Origin: an uncultured Bacteroidia bacterium
GTDB taxonomy: Bacteria > Bacteroidota > Bacteroidia > Bacteroidales > UBA932
DNA: 64,000 bases
Direction of reading: 5' to 3'
NCBI GenBank assembly: GCA_902781705.1
Contig: CACZKE010000006.1
Coordinates: forward strand, 56,073 to 120,072
Shown here one piece after another: positions 10,109 through 21,283 of the stretch. The position numbers and the translations under genes are program-made. Every line of letters starts with the position of its first letter. Positions within the stretch are counted from its first letter, which is position 1. The notes below the pieces were generated by a model that worked only from the letters and a program-made list of their open reading frames with translations, did not search any database and had not been told where the DNA came from.

Positions 10109-10114
10109 ATACCT

Positions 10115-12871
10115 ATGGAATACAACTTTGTCGAAATCGAGAAACGGTGGCAGCAGTGGTGGGCCGAGCATAAGACCTACAAGGCCCTGACAGATAACTC
10201 CAAGCCCAAATACTATGTCCTGGACATGTTCCCTTATCCCTCCGGTGCGGGCCTTCATGTGGGACATCCGCTGGGGTACATCGCCAGTGACATCTTCTCC
10301 CGCTACAAGCGCCTGAAGGGCTTCAACGTCCTGCATCCGATGGGCTACGACGCCTTCGGCCTTCCGGCCGAGCAGTACGCCATCCAGACGGGCCAGCATC
10401 CGGAGAAGACCACCCACGACAACGTGGCGCGCTACCGCAGCCAACTGGACCGGATCGGTTTCTCCTATGACTGGGACCGGGAATTCCGTACCAGCGATCC
10501 GGATTATTACAAGTGGACCCAGTGGGCCTTCCTGAAGATGTTCGGCAGTTGGTATGACAACGCCCTGCAGAAGGCCCGTCCCATCGAGGAACTCGTCGCC
10601 GCCTTCGAACAGGGTGGCTCCTCCGCCGTGGACGCCGCGAACAATGACGCGCCCGTTTTCACGGCCGCCCAGTGGAATGCCTTCAGCGACAAGGAGAAAG
10701 CCGATGTCCTGATGCACTACCGCATTGCCTACCAGGGCGAATCCACCGTGAACTGGTGCCCGGCCCTCGGGACCGTTCTCGCGAACGATGAAGTCAAGGA
10801 AGGTTATTCCGTGCGCGGCGGCCATCCCGTGTACCAGAAGAAGATGACCCAGTGGCAACTCCGCGTGTCGGCCTATGCGCCGCGCCTGCTGGAGGCCCTG
10901 GACCGCCTGGAATGGACCGATTCCCTCAAGGAGATGCAGCGCAACTGGATCGGCAAGTCCCAGGGTGCGGAGATGGTGTTCAAGATGGAGTGTGACGACC
11001 GCTCGTATGACGTGACGATCTTCACGACCCGGGCCGACACCCTCTACGGCGTGACCTTCATGGTCCTCGCCCCGGAGAGCGAATGGGTGGGGAAACTCAC
11101 CTCGGCCTCGCAGAAGGAGGCGGTGGAGGCCTATCTGGAGCAGGTCAAGAAGAAGACCGAGCGCGAGCGCATCGCCGGCAAGGCGGTGACGGGCGTTTTC
11201 TCCGGTTCCTACGCCATCCATCCCCTCACGGGGGAGAAAGTCCCCGTGTGGATTGCCGAATACGTCCTGGCGGGTTACGGAACAGGTGCCATCATGGCCG
11301 TTCCTGCCCATGACAGCCGCGACTATGCGTTCGCGAAGAAGTTCGGCCTTCCGATCGTCCCGATCATCGAAGGTGCCGACGTGTCGGAGGAGAGTTATGA
11401 CGCGAAGGACGGCATCATGTGCAACAGCGGATTCCTGACCGGCATGACCGTCAAGGAGGCCATCCCCGCTGCCATCGACTATATCGAGGCCAACGGGATC
11501 GGCCGCCGGAAGGTGAACTACCGCCTGCGCGACGCCATCTTCTCCCGCCAGCGTTACTGGGGCGAACCGTTCCCGATCTATTTCAAGGACGGCATCGCCA
11601 CCCCGATCCCCTTCGACAAGTTGCCGCTTACCCTTCCGGAGATCGATGAATACAAGCCCACGGAGGCCGGCGACCCGCCGCTGGCCCGTGCCAAGGACTG
11701 GACCTACGACGGTTATCCGCTGGAAACCAGCACGATGCCCGGTTTCGCCGGATCCAGCGCCTATTACCTCCGCTACATGGACCCGCACAACGACAGCGCC
11801 CTCGTTTCCCGCGAGGCCGACGAATACTGGCGGAATGTGGACCTGTATGTGGGCGGCACAGAGCATGCGACGGGCCACCTGATCTACAGCCGTTTCTGGA
11901 ACAAGTTCCTCTTTGACCTCGGCTATGTGTGCGAGGACGAGCCGTTCAAGAAGCTCATCAACCAGGGCATGATCCAGGGCCGCTCGAACTTCGTCTACCG
12001 CATCGTGAACACCAATACCTTCGTCTCCTACGGCCTCAAGGACCAGTACGAGACGACAGAGATCCATGTGGACGTGAACATCGTCCGCAACGACCGCCTG
12101 GACCTCGAGGCCTTCAAGGCCTGGCGTCCGGAGTTCGCCACCGCCGAGTTCATCCTCGAGAACGGGGAGTACGTCTGCGGCTGGGCGATCGAGAAGATGT
12201 CGAAGTCAATGTTCAACGTCGTGAACCCGGACTACGTGTGCGATACCTACGGTGCGGACACCCTGCGCCTGTACGAAATGTTCCTCGGACCGGTGGAGCA
12301 GGCCAAGCCCTGGAGCACCGACGGTATCGACGGCGTGAACCGCTTCCTGAAGAAGGTCTGGCGCCTGTTCTGGGACCGCGACAACTGGCTGGTCACCGAC
12401 GAAAAGCCCACGGCGGACGAACTCAAGGCCCTGCACAAACTCATCGGCAAGGAGCAGGAGGACATCGAGAACTTCTCCTACAATACGACCGTATCGGCCT
12501 TCATGATCGCCCTGAACGAACTGCAGAACTGCCACAAGCGGGCCGTCCTGGAGCCGCTCCTCATCCTGCTGTCCCCGTTCGCCCCGCACATCGCGGAGGA
12601 ACTGTGGCACCAGTTGGGCCATGAGGATTCCATCACATACGCCACCTTCCCCGAGTACCACGAAGAGTATACGGTGGAGAACACCGTCAAGTACCCGGTC
12701 TCCTTCAACGGCAAGACCCGCTTCTTCATCGACGTCCCGGCCGACAAGGCCCCGGCGGAAGTGGAGGCGCTGGTCCGTGCCCATGAGTCCACGCCGCGCT
12801 ACGTGGGCGAACAGCACATCGTGAAGGTGATCGTGGTCCCTGGCCGCATCGTCAACGTCGTCCTTAAATAA
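10115..12871 (+). CDS. leuS: Leucine-tRNA ligase
   Basis: Class I aminoacyl-tRNA synthetase of 918 residues. The HIGH motif is HVGH (in [15 protein letters not shown]) and the KMSKS motif is intact (EKMSKSMFN). The CP1 editing domain carries [12 protein letters not shown] and [12 protein letters not shown]. The [10 protein letters not shown] segment is typical of bacterial LeuRS. An extra stretch at residues about 165-200 (rich in Ala/Asn/Asp) lies before the editing domain. The gene is 6 bases after the M28-like gene and 3 before the YitT gene. Confidence 0.98.
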   Translation: MEYNFVEIEKRWQQWWAEHKTYKALTDNSKPKYYVLDMFPYPSGAGLHVGHPLGYIASDIFSRYKRLKGFNVLHPMGYDAFGLPAEQYAIQTGQHPEKTTHDNVARYRSQLDRIGFSYDWDREFRTSDPDYYKWTQWAFLKMFGSWYDNALQKARPIEELVAAFEQGGSSAVDAANNDAPVFTAAQWNAFSDKEKADVLMHYRIAYQGESTVNWCPALGTVLANDEVKEGYSVRGGHPVYQKKMTQWQLRVSAYAPRLLEALDRLEWTDSLKEMQRNWIGKSQGAEMVFKMECDDRSYDVTIFTTRADTLYGVTFMVLAPESEWVGKLTSASQKEAVEAYLEQVKKKTERERIAGKAVTGVFSGSYAIHPLTGEKVPVWIAEYVLAGYGTGAIMAVPAHDSRDYAFAKKFGLPIVPIIEGADVSEESYDAKDGIMCNSGFLTGMTVKEAIPAAIDYIEANGIGRRKVNYRLRDAIFSRQRYWGEPFPIYFKDGIATPIPFDKLPLTLPEIDEYKPTEAGDPPLARAKDWTYDGYPLETSTMPGFAGSSAYYLRYMDPHNDSALVSREADEYWRNVDLYVGGTEHATGHLIYSRFWNKFLFDLGYVCEDEPFKKLINQGMIQGRSNFVYRIVNTNTFVSYGLKDQYETTEIHVDVNIVRNDRLDLEAFKAWRPEFATAEFILENGEYVCGWAIEKMSKSMFNVVNPDYVCDTYGADTLRLYEMFLGPVEQAKPWSTDGIDGVNRFLKKVWRLFWDRDNWLVTDEKPTADELKALHKLIGKEQEDIENFSYNTTVSAFMIALNELQNCHKRAVLEPLLILLSPFAPHIAEELWHQLGHEDSITYATFPEYHEEYTVENTVKYPVSFNGKTRFFIDVPADKAPAEVEALVRAHESTPRYVGEQHIVKVIVVPGRIVNVVLK

Positions 12872-12874
12872 ACT

Positions 12875-13855
12875 ATGCCTCAACTTCAAAGCAAACCCTT
12901 GACCATCGTCAAGGAATGGGCCCTCGTCACGCTGGGTATCCTGATCTACGTGACGGGATGGTCCATCTTCCTGATGCCCAACAACCTGGTGGGCGGTGGC
13001 GTTTCCGGTATCGCCTCCATGATCCAGTACGCCACGGGCGGAGCGATCCAGATGGGTTACTCCTACTTCGTCATCAACGCCATCCTCATCATCGTGGCCG
13101 TGGTCGTGATCGGCATGGGGTTCGGCGCCAAGACCATCTATGCCATCATCCTGGCCTCCATGGGACTGCGGTTCCTGCCGGAGGTGATTCCGCTGGAAAT
13201 CATCCAGACGCTGGCCCTCCAGAACGGAAAGCTGATGTCCACCTTGTGCGGCGGTGTAATGGCCGGCATCGGCATCGGCATGTCCATCTCCAACGGCGGC
13301 AGTACGGGTGGGACGGACATCATTGCGCTCATCTACACGAAGTACCGCAATGTCTCGCCGGGCAAGGTGATCCTGTACCTGGATTTCATCATCATCCTGT
13401 CCTCCCTGCTCGTCCCGTCCATTGTACCGGACCTGGACCCGCAGACGGGAAAACAACTCCTGGGCCCTGACGGGGAGCCGCTCACGCACCTGATGCCCTT
13501 CTCCGAGAAGGTGACGACGGTTATCTACGGTCTCATCCTCGTGACGGTGAACGGCCGGGTGATCGACGCCTACCTCTCCGGCTCGCAGCAGAGCGTCCAG
13601 CTGTTCATCCTTTCCAAGAAATATGCAGAGATCGCCGATTCCATCACGCATGACCTCAAACGGGGCGTCACCGTCCTGGACGGCAAGGGTTGGTACACCA
13701 AGAATCCCACCGAGGTCCTGATGGTGATCACCCGCAAGACCGATCTGAACCTGTTGCTCCGCTATATCAAGGCCATCGACCCGAACGCCTTCCTGTCTGT
13801 TTCCTCCGTAAACGGCGTGTACGGGCAGGGCTTCGATACGATCAAAGGAAAATAG
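12875..13855 (+). CDS. YitT-family membrane protein (DUF161/DUF2179)
   Basis: A 326-residue integral membrane protein. Five or six hydrophobic segments fill residues about 15-220 and include the family motif NGGSTGGTDIIALI. A soluble C-terminal DUF2179 domain (VLDGKGWYTKNPTEVLMVITRKTDLNLLLRYIKAIDPNAFLSV) follows. The substrate of this family is not established. It is probably cotranscribed with leuS. Confidence 0.9.
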   Translation: MPQLQSKPLTIVKEWALVTLGILIYVTGWSIFLMPNNLVGGGVSGIASMIQYATGGAIQMGYSYFVINAILIIVAVVVIGMGFGAKTIYAIILASMGLRFLPEVIPLEIIQTLALQNGKLMSTLCGGVMAGIGIGMSISNGGSTGGTDIIALIYTKYRNVSPGKVILYLDFIIILSSLLVPSIVPDLDPQTGKQLLGPDGEPLTHLMPFSEKVTTVIYGLILVTVNGRVIDAYLSGSQQSVQLFILSKKYAEIADSITHDLKRGVTVLDGKGWYTKNPTEVLMVITRKTDLNLLLRYIKAIDPNAFLSVSSVNGVYGQGFDTIKGK

Positions 13856-13888
13856 GTGTTTCCCTGCCGGGCGAAAAACCGTCAGAGA

Positions 13889-14407
13889 ATGAGTATGACC
13901 CTGATGCTGTTTTTCGCTCCGGCGTTACTGACCGGAGTGTACTTCCTGGGCCGGTCCCAAGCCCTTCACGGGCCGGGACGCCGGCCGGCATCCACCCCTG
14001 AAAAGGGGGACGACACCGTTTCACAGCAGGCAGACGGGCCTGGCGCTGTTGACCAGTTTCTGTACGACAGGTGTTGCCGGTACATGGCGGACAAGAAACC
14101 TTTCCTGGTGGAGTCCTTCTCCCTGGGTGACCTTTCCAATGCGCTGTATACCAACAAGGTGTACCTCTCCAAGACCATTAATTACTATTCCGGAAAGAAC
14201 TTCAGGAACTACATCAACTATTATCGGGTGATGTATGCGATGGAGGTTTTCCGGAAAAACAAGTCGCTCCGGGTGACGGAACTCGGCCAACTGGCCGGTT
14301 TCCGTTCCAACACGACCTTCAATCAGGCATTCAAACTGGTGATGGAGGAATCCCCGAGCACTTGGTGCGCACGGCTTCGGAAGAGGAACCGGGAGTCCAC
14401 GAAGTAA
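13889..14407 (+). CDS. Small membrane-anchored AraC-type regulator
   Basis: About 172 residues. A hydrophobic stretch near the start (LMLFFAPALLTGVYFLG) is followed by a ~35-residue linker and then an AraC-type double helix-turn-helix (SLGDLSNALYTNKVYLSKTINYYSGKNFRNYINYYRVMYAMEVF and GQLAGFRSNTTFNQAFK). No sensor domain is present, so it looks like the DNA-binding half of the larger Bacteroidota membrane AraC proteins. A start at 13856 in the same frame is possible; I prefer 13889 because it places the hydrophobic segment at the N-terminus. Confidence 0.75.
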   Translation: MSMTLMLFFAPALLTGVYFLGRSQALHGPGRRPASTPEKGDDTVSQQADGPGAVDQFLYDRCCRYMADKKPFLVESFSLGDLSNALYTNKVYLSKTINYYSGKNFRNYINYYRVMYAMEVFRKNKSLRVTELGQLAGFRSNTTFNQAFKLVMEESPSTWCARLRKRNRESTK

Positions 14408-14433
14408 AACCAGTCCCGGCAGGGGAGCGCCGG

Positions 14434-14466
14434 ATCCCGTCCTGCAGCGATGCGGGGCGGGATTTT
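14434..14466 (+). terminator. Putative rho-independent terminator after the AraC gene
   Basis: Inverted repeat ATCCCG (14434-14439) / CGGGAT (14458-14463), running into TTTT, between the convergent AraC and rluA genes. Confidence 0.5.
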
Positions 14467-14470
14467 CCGT

Positions 14471-15172
14471 CTATACGCCCTTCCAGGATGCGGGAACGGG
14501 GGCTTCGAGGAAGAGTTCCGTCTTCTTGACGGGATGGATCAGGCGGATGGAACGGGCGTGGAGGGAGATGCCGCCGTCCGGATTGGAACGGGGAGCGCCG
14601 TACTTAAGGTCGCCCTTGATGGGACAGCCGATGTGCGCGAGCTGGCAGCGGATCTGGTGGTGGCGGCCGGTGAGGAGTTCCACTTCCACGAGATGGTAGC
14701 GCTCGGTGCTTTTCAGGTAGGTGTATTTCAGTTTCGCCTCTTTGGCTTCGCGGCCGGGACCCTTGGCGATGAAGGATTTGTTGAGCTTTTCGTTCCGGGT
14801 CATCCAGTCCGTCAGGAGGGCCGATTCGGGGGAGGGCCTGCCGCAGCAAAGGGCCCAGTAGGTCTTGTGCACCTCACCGCTGCGGAACATGGCGTTGAGG
14901 CGTTCCAGGGCCTTGGAGGTCTTGGCGAAGACGACGATGCCGCTCACGGGACGGTCCAGACGGTGGGGGACACCCATGAACACCTGTCCCGGCTTGGCGT
15001 CCCGCTGCGCGACGAAGGCCTTGAGCGTCTCGCTCAGCGGCTCGTCGCCGGTCTTGTCGCCCTGCACGATCTCGCCCGGGCGCTTGTTGAGGATAAGCAG
15101 GTGGTTGTCCTCGTAGAGAATGCGTCCCTGGAGGTCTTCGAACTCGTTTTGCGGCATTTGTCTGTATCCCAT
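14471..15172 (-). CDS. RluA-family RNA pseudouridine synthase
   Basis: A 233-residue enzyme converting uridine to pseudouridine in rRNA or tRNA. The catalytic motif HRLDRPVSG holds the conserved Asp. Other RluA-family blocks are LNKRPGEIVQ, KTYWAL, LLTGRHHQIRCQLAHIGCPIKGDLKYGA and LHARSIRLIHP. No N-terminal S4 domain is present. The start at 15172 is chosen; an ATG at 15157 is also in frame. A TATCTTTG box lies upstream. The target base cannot be told from sequence. Confidence 0.9.
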   Translation of the reverse strand: MGYRQMPQNEFEDLQGRILYEDNHLLILNKRPGEIVQGDKTGDEPLSETLKAFVAQRDAKPGQVFMGVPHRLDRPVSGIVVFAKTSKALERLNAMFRSGEVHKTYWALCCGRPSPESALLTDWMTRNEKLNKSFIAKGPGREAKEAKLKYTYLKSTERYHLVEVELLTGRHHQIRCQLAHIGCPIKGDLKYGAPRSNPDGGISLHARSIRLIHPVKKTELFLEAPVPASWKGV

Positions 15173-15190
15173 CGCTGTCAGAATTTGGTG

Positions 15191-15198
15191 CAAAGATA
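15191..15198 (-). promoter_or_regulatory. -7 promoter box of the rluA-type gene
   Basis: TATCTTTG on the minus strand, about 19 bases before the start codon; matches TAnnTTTG. Confidence 0.55.
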
Positions 15199-15200
15199 AT

Positions 15201-15213
15201 GACAATTTGTCAG
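15201..15213. promoter_or_regulatory. Candidate operator, copy 2 (rluA-dnaK intergenic)
   Basis: GACAATTTGTCAG is identical to 2167-2179. Here it lies within the full palindrome TGACAA-T-TTGTCA (15200-15212). Confidence 0.35.
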
Positions 15214-15302
15214 AATTGCATCCTTGGCACGGAGTTCGATGAAAGGGAATCGCCGCCCGCACCGGACGGCCTTGGAAGTAAAACGAATAAACATTGAATA
15301 CT

Positions 15303-17243
<1,941 letters not shown>

Positions 17244-17259
17244 ATCCAATATCCCCGAT

Positions 17260-17955
17260 ATGAAAAAGGTAACCATCACAGTGCTGGCAGCGATGTTTCT
17301 CGCTGCCATGCCTGCGTTCTCGCAGAACGTGGAAGTCGTGGAGCAGGCCCAGCAGGCCGTCCGCGAAAAGCAGGACGCCCTGAATGACGCCGAGCGTGCC
17401 CATCGGCACCAGCAGGCGGAAAGCCGCCGGACCGTGAACGCGGCCGAGCGCCAGATCGATGCCAACAAGGCCGTCGTGGAGCAGGCCAAGAAACGGATCA
17501 AGACCCTCAAGGAAGACATCAAGGCCCGCGAAGGGGAGATCAAGATCAAGAAGCAGTCCCTCAAGCTGGAGAAGGAATCCCTCAAGCTGGACGGCCGCCT
17601 GGACGCTTCCGACAAGGCCCGCCTGAAAGTCTCCGAGAACGAGATCAAGGGCCTGCAGCGTGACCTCAAGAATGTCAAGAGCTACCTCAAGGAGGAGAAT
17701 GCCCGCCTGAAGTCGGCCCAGAAGTCCATCAAGGCTTCCAAGAAGACGATCTCCGAGTCCAAGAAGGCCGAAAAGGCCGCCCGCAAGGATCTCAAGGACG
17801 CCAAGAAGGACATGAAGGCCTCGCAGAAGGAGCTCAAGAACGCCACCGAGGTCCAGCAGAACCTCGATGCCGCCCGCGATGCCGCCGAGAAGGCCGAAGC
17901 CCAGGTGGAACGCACCACCCAGAAGGTCATGGAAGAGGCCAATCGCACCGAATAA
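17260..17955 (+). CDS. Secreted coiled-coil protein of unknown function
   Basis: A 231-residue protein with a signal peptide ending AAMPAFSQ. The rest is almost entirely Lys/Glu/Ala-rich predicted coiled coil, with Lys-rich heptads such as KKRIKTLKEDIKAREGEIKIKK. No known domain is recognised. It follows dnaK by 16 bases and is closed by a strong terminator. It could be a periplasmic chaperone-like or scaffolding protein, but that is only inference from its position. Confidence 0.75.
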   Translation: MKKVTITVLAAMFLAAMPAFSQNVEVVEQAQQAVREKQDALNDAERAHRHQQAESRRTVNAAERQIDANKAVVEQAKKRIKTLKEDIKAREGEIKIKKQSLKLEKESLKLDGRLDASDKARLKVSENEIKGLQRDLKNVKSYLKEENARLKSAQKSIKASKKTISESKKAEKAARKDLKDAKKDMKASQKELKNATEVQQNLDAARDAAEKAEAQVERTTQKVMEEANRTE

Positions 17956-17979
17956 CCTCCTCTGCTACAGTAAATCATC

Positions 17980-18012
17980 GCCTCCGGCCCTTCGATGGAC
18001 CGGAGGCTTTTT
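17980..18012 (+). terminator. Strong rho-independent terminator after the dnaK unit
   Basis: Perfect 8-bp stem GCCTCCGG (17980-17987) / CCGGAGGC (18000-18007) followed by TTTTT. Confidence 0.85.
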
Positions 18013-18160
18013 GATTCCCCACCAGAATCACTGCATTGGTGAGGTCGAGAGGGACGGAAAAAGAATGCCTCGGTTTCAGGCGTTGGATGGAGATGAGGTA
18101 ACGGGACTGGGATTGTGATTGGATGTTGGGCAGAGATAGCGGATTTCCCTGAAAAATCGC

Positions 18161-18168
18161 TATTTTTG
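18161..18168 (+). promoter_or_regulatory. -7 promoter box of the MmeI-like gene
   Basis: TATTTTTG, 26 bases before the ATG. The preceding stretch, 18013-18160, holds nothing that I recognise. Confidence 0.5.
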
Positions 18169-18193
18169 TGGTGACACTGAAACAAAGGATATT

Positions 18194-21133
18194 ATGGAAA
18201 CGGGAACGAAGCAGCGGCAGGCGGTCAAGGAATTTGTCAAGGATTGGATGGGCAAGGGATATGAGAAGGGAGAGACTCAGCGGTTCTGGCTGGATCTTCT
18301 GCATAGGGTATTCGGCATCGACAACCCCATGTCCATCATGCAGTTCGAGATTCCCGTCAAGACCATCACCAAGGAGAAAGGCTCTGATTTCATTGACGCC
18401 TATATCTCTTCCACCAAGGTCCTCATCGAACAGAAGGGTTCCCATATCGACCTGTCCGCCAAAGCAAGACAGTCCGATGGTGCCGAACTGACTCCTTACC
18501 AGCAGGGTCGCCGGTATGCCGCCGGATTGCCACTTGCCATGCATCCTCGCTGGATTGTCGCTTGCAACTTCGAGACCTTCGAGGTCCATGACATGGAGCA
18601 CCCCAACGACGCTCCGGAAGTCATCCTCCTCCAGGACCTTGAAAAAGAATTCACCCGCCTTTCCTTCCTGGTCGATGATACCAATGTCCATATCAAGAAG
18701 GAACTGGAGGTCAGTATCCAGGCCGGTGAGATCGTGGGCGTCCTCTATGAAAAGTTCCTGGAGCAGTACCTTCATCCGGAGAATCCGGACAGCCAGAAGA
18801 GCCTGAATAAGCTCTGTGTCCGCCTGGTGTTCTGTCTCTATGCCGAGGACGCCGGTGTTTTCGGGGCCAAGAACATGTTCCATGACTATCTGTCCCAGTT
18901 CTCATTATCAGAATTCCGGAAGGCCCTCATCGAACTGTTCCAGGTCCTTGATACGGCCCCCGAAGACAGAGACCCTTATATGGATGAGTCTCTGGCGGCT
19001 TTCCCCTTTGTCAGTGGCGGAATGTTTGCCGGTGAGATTGAGATTCCGAGGATCACGGAGGAAATCCGGAACCTCATCCTCCAAAGGGCCAGTGATGATT
19101 TCGACTGGAGTCTCATTTCGCCGACCATCTTTGGTGCCGTCTTCGAATCCACCCTGAATCCCTCGACAAGAAGGGCCGGTGGAATGCACTATACGTCCAT
19201 TGAGAACATCCATAAGGTCATAGACCCGCTCTTCCTGGATGACCTGAAGGCTGAACTGGCCGATATCAAGGCGGAGAAGGTGGTCCGGACGAAGAAAACG
19301 AGGGCTGCCGAATTCCAGGACAAACTCGCCGGTCTGAAGTTCCTGGACCCTGCCTGCGGTTCCGGTAATTTCCTGACGGAATCCTATACTTGTCTTCGAA
19401 GGTTGGAAAACGAAGCCATCAAGATTCTCTATGAAGACCGGGTGATTGGCGGACTGGCTGACCCGATCAAAGTCAGCATCTACCAGTTTTATGGCATTGA
19501 AATCAATGACTTTGCCTGCTCTGTATCCCAGGCCGCCCTCTGGATCGCCGAAACCCAGATGCTGCGGGAGACCGATGCCATCGTGGGTTATGACCTGGAA
19601 CCCCTGCCGCTGAAGGATTATCACAATATCCATGAAGGGAATGCCCTGCGGATGGACTGGTCGTTATGGGAAGAGATTGGGGATGATCCCGTCGTTTTTG
19701 CGGATCATACCCATATCTATCCTATGGAGGAATTCCCGTCGGCCGTATTGGAGGATCCGGTTGTCAGGTATGGAAGCATGGACCTGTACAGCCCTGATAT
19801 CCAGATCCATGCCGGCGGAAAGAAGAAAACCTTCCATCGGGTCCGGTTCGACTACATCATGGGGAATCCACCCTTCCTGGGCGCCCGGGTCATGTCTTCG
19901 GAGCAGAAAGAGGACTTGTCGGCGGTCTTTGGCCACAAGTGGAAGAACCTCGGAAATATGGATTATGTCACCGGTTGGTACAAGAAGGCATTGTCATTGA
20001 TGAAGGAGAATCCTTCCGTTCGGTCGGCATTGGTATCCACCAACTCCATCACCCAGGGTGAACAGGTGGCCAATCTGTGGAAACCGTTGATGGAAGAGGG
20101 CGTCCATATCGACTTTGCCTGGCGAACCTTTATCTGGGATAGCGAGGCCAACCAGAAAGCCCATGTCCATTGCGTCATCGTCGGTTTCTCCCTCTGTCAT
20201 TCCGAGCGAAAGCGAAGAATCTACGACGGTGGGACTGTCATCGAAGCCGCCAATATCAACGGCTATCTGATCGATGGAGAGAATGTCTTTGTCGAGAGTC
20301 GGCCGAAACCGCTATGTGATATCCCTGAAATAGGGATTGGAAACAAGCCCATAGACGGTGGATTCTATCTGTTCAAGGATGAAGAGAAGAACGCTTTTGT
20401 AGCCAAAGAGCCGGGTTCGGAAAAGTACTTCCGACGTTGGTACGGCTCTGATGAATTCATCAACCGCCGCCCTCGCTGGTGTTTGTGGCTGGGGGATGCC
20501 AATCCGGTGGACTTGCTGAAGCTTCCTGAATGTATGAAACGGATAGAGGCTGTTAGGGATTATCGTTTGGCTAGTCCCAGTGCCGGAACCGTGAAGTTGG
20601 CGGACAGGCCGACAAGATTCCATGTGGAAAACATGCCGAAGGGGAATTACATTGTTATTCCGCAGGTCTCTTCACAACGCCGCCCGTACATTCCTATGGG
20701 TTACATGGATGATACCGTTCTGTGTAGTGATAAAGTACGTATTCTTCCCAATGGTAATCTGTATTGTTTTGGCATCCTTGAGTCTTCTATTCATATGGCC
20801 TGGATGCGGGCTATTTGCTGTCGCTTAAAAAGCGATTATAGCTATACAGTAAAGGATGTTTACAATAACTTCCCTTGGCCCGCCCCCACTGAAGCCCAGA
20901 AAGCCAAGATTGAACAGACCGCCCAATCCATCCTGGATGCCCGGCAGATTTATCCTGACGCTTCATTGGCAGACATGTACGGCAACCTCATCCTTTTCCC
21001 GGAATTGATGAAAGCCCACCGAGCCAATGACCTCGCTGTCCTCGACGCCTATGGTTTCCCCAAGGACGCCAGTGAGTCGGAAATTGTGGCCCGCCTGTTC
21101 AAGATGTACCAGGAATTGACAGTAGGCCTGTAA
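18194..21133 (+). CDS. MmeI-like type IIL restriction-modification enzyme (single polypeptide)
   Basis: A 979-residue protein combining endonuclease, methyltransferase and target recognition. An N-terminal nuclease core has Asp65/Asp68 and IEQK with Glu79 and Lys81 (D-ExK). A helical spacer follows. The SAM-binding motif I FLDPACGSGNF lies at about residue 381 and the catalytic NPPF at 558-561, giving gamma-class N6-adenine methylation. The C-terminal part contains the target-recognition region. No separate specificity or helicase gene is present. Its codon use looks less GC-rich than its neighbours, suggesting transfer. Codons 668-676 (CHSERKRRI) are made by an in-frame copy of a dispersed repeat at 20195-20222. 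The recognition sequence cannot be read out. Confidence 0.88.
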   Translation: METGTKQRQAVKEFVKDWMGKGYEKGETQRFWLDLLHRVFGIDNPMSIMQFEIPVKTITKEKGSDFIDAYISSTKVLIEQKGSHIDLSAKARQSDGAELTPYQQGRRYAAGLPLAMHPRWIVACNFETFEVHDMEHPNDAPEVILLQDLEKEFTRLSFLVDDTNVHIKKELEVSIQAGEIVGVLYEKFLEQYLHPENPDSQKSLNKLCVRLVFCLYAEDAGVFGAKNMFHDYLSQFSLSEFRKALIELFQVLDTAPEDRDPYMDESLAAFPFVSGGMFAGEIEIPRITEEIRNLILQRASDDFDWSLISPTIFGAVFESTLNPSTRRAGGMHYTSIENIHKVIDPLFLDDLKAELADIKAEKVVRTKKTRAAEFQDKLAGLKFLDPACGSGNFLTESYTCLRRLENEAIKILYEDRVIGGLADPIKVSIYQFYGIEINDFACSVSQAALWIAETQMLRETDAIVGYDLEPLPLKDYHNIHEGNALRMDWSLWEEIGDDPVVFADHTHIYPMEEFPSAVLEDPVVRYGSMDLYSPDIQIHAGGKKKTFHRVRFDYIMGNPPFLGARVMSSEQKEDLSAVFGHKWKNLGNMDYVTGWYKKALSLMKENPSVRSALVSTNSITQGEQVANLWKPLMEEGVHIDFAWRTFIWDSEANQKAHVHCVIVGFSLCHSERKRRIYDGGTVIEAANINGYLIDGENVFVESRPKPLCDIPEIGIGNKPIDGGFYLFKDEEKNAFVAKEPGSEKYFRRWYGSDEFINRRPRWCLWLGDANPVDLLKLPECMKRIEAVRDYRLASPSAGTVKLADRPTRFHVENMPKGNYIVIPQVSSQRRPYIPMGYMDDTVLCSDKVRILPNGNLYCFGILESSIHMAWMRAICCRLKSDYSYTVKDVYNNFPWPAPTEAQKAKIEQTAQSILDARQIYPDASLADMYGNLILFPELMKAHRANDLAVLDAYGFPKDASESEIVARLFKMYQELTVGL
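20195..20222 (+). repeat. Dispersed palindromic repeat, copy 1 (inside the MmeI-like gene)
   Basis: A 28-base element starting TGTCATTCCGAGCG and ending AAGAATCT, with arms ATTC/GAAT. Related copies lie at 31637-31664, 56048-56075 and 60150-60183. This one keeps the host reading frame open. Confidence 0.8.
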
Positions 21134-21283
21134 GTGGTCTGTCGGGAAGCGCTTGTTTTACAGACGTTTACAAAAGGGCAGGCCGCAGGCCTCCCGGATT
21201 TCCGATGGGGCTGCGGGATGTTGTTTCACAACTAGTTAAGAGTCAGTGGATTATGGGAATGGCGCCCGCGGGCCCTGTTCTCA

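Noticed and set aside
8657-12067. Very long open frame of 1136 codons on the minus strand
   Set aside because: It lies antisense to the clear SPOR, M28-like and leuS genes. Its composition (Arg/Gly/Val/His-rich, no domains) is what high-GC codon use produces in shadow frames. The same applies to the 1178-codon plus frame over the tricorn-like gene and several 400-870-codon frames elsewhere.
15173-15302. CIRCE (HrcA) element upstream of dnaK
   Set aside because: No TTAGCACTC/GAGTGCTAA pair is present.
18194-21133. Broken MmeI-like gene because of the repeat insert
   Set aside because: The 28-base element is accommodated with the frame open and all downstream conserved blocks present, so the gene is not called a pseudogene.
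21134-21283. Attachment site or integration scar after the MmeI-like gene
   Set aside because: I found no direct repeat matching the DNA upstream of the gene, and no integrase. The stretch is simply unexplained.
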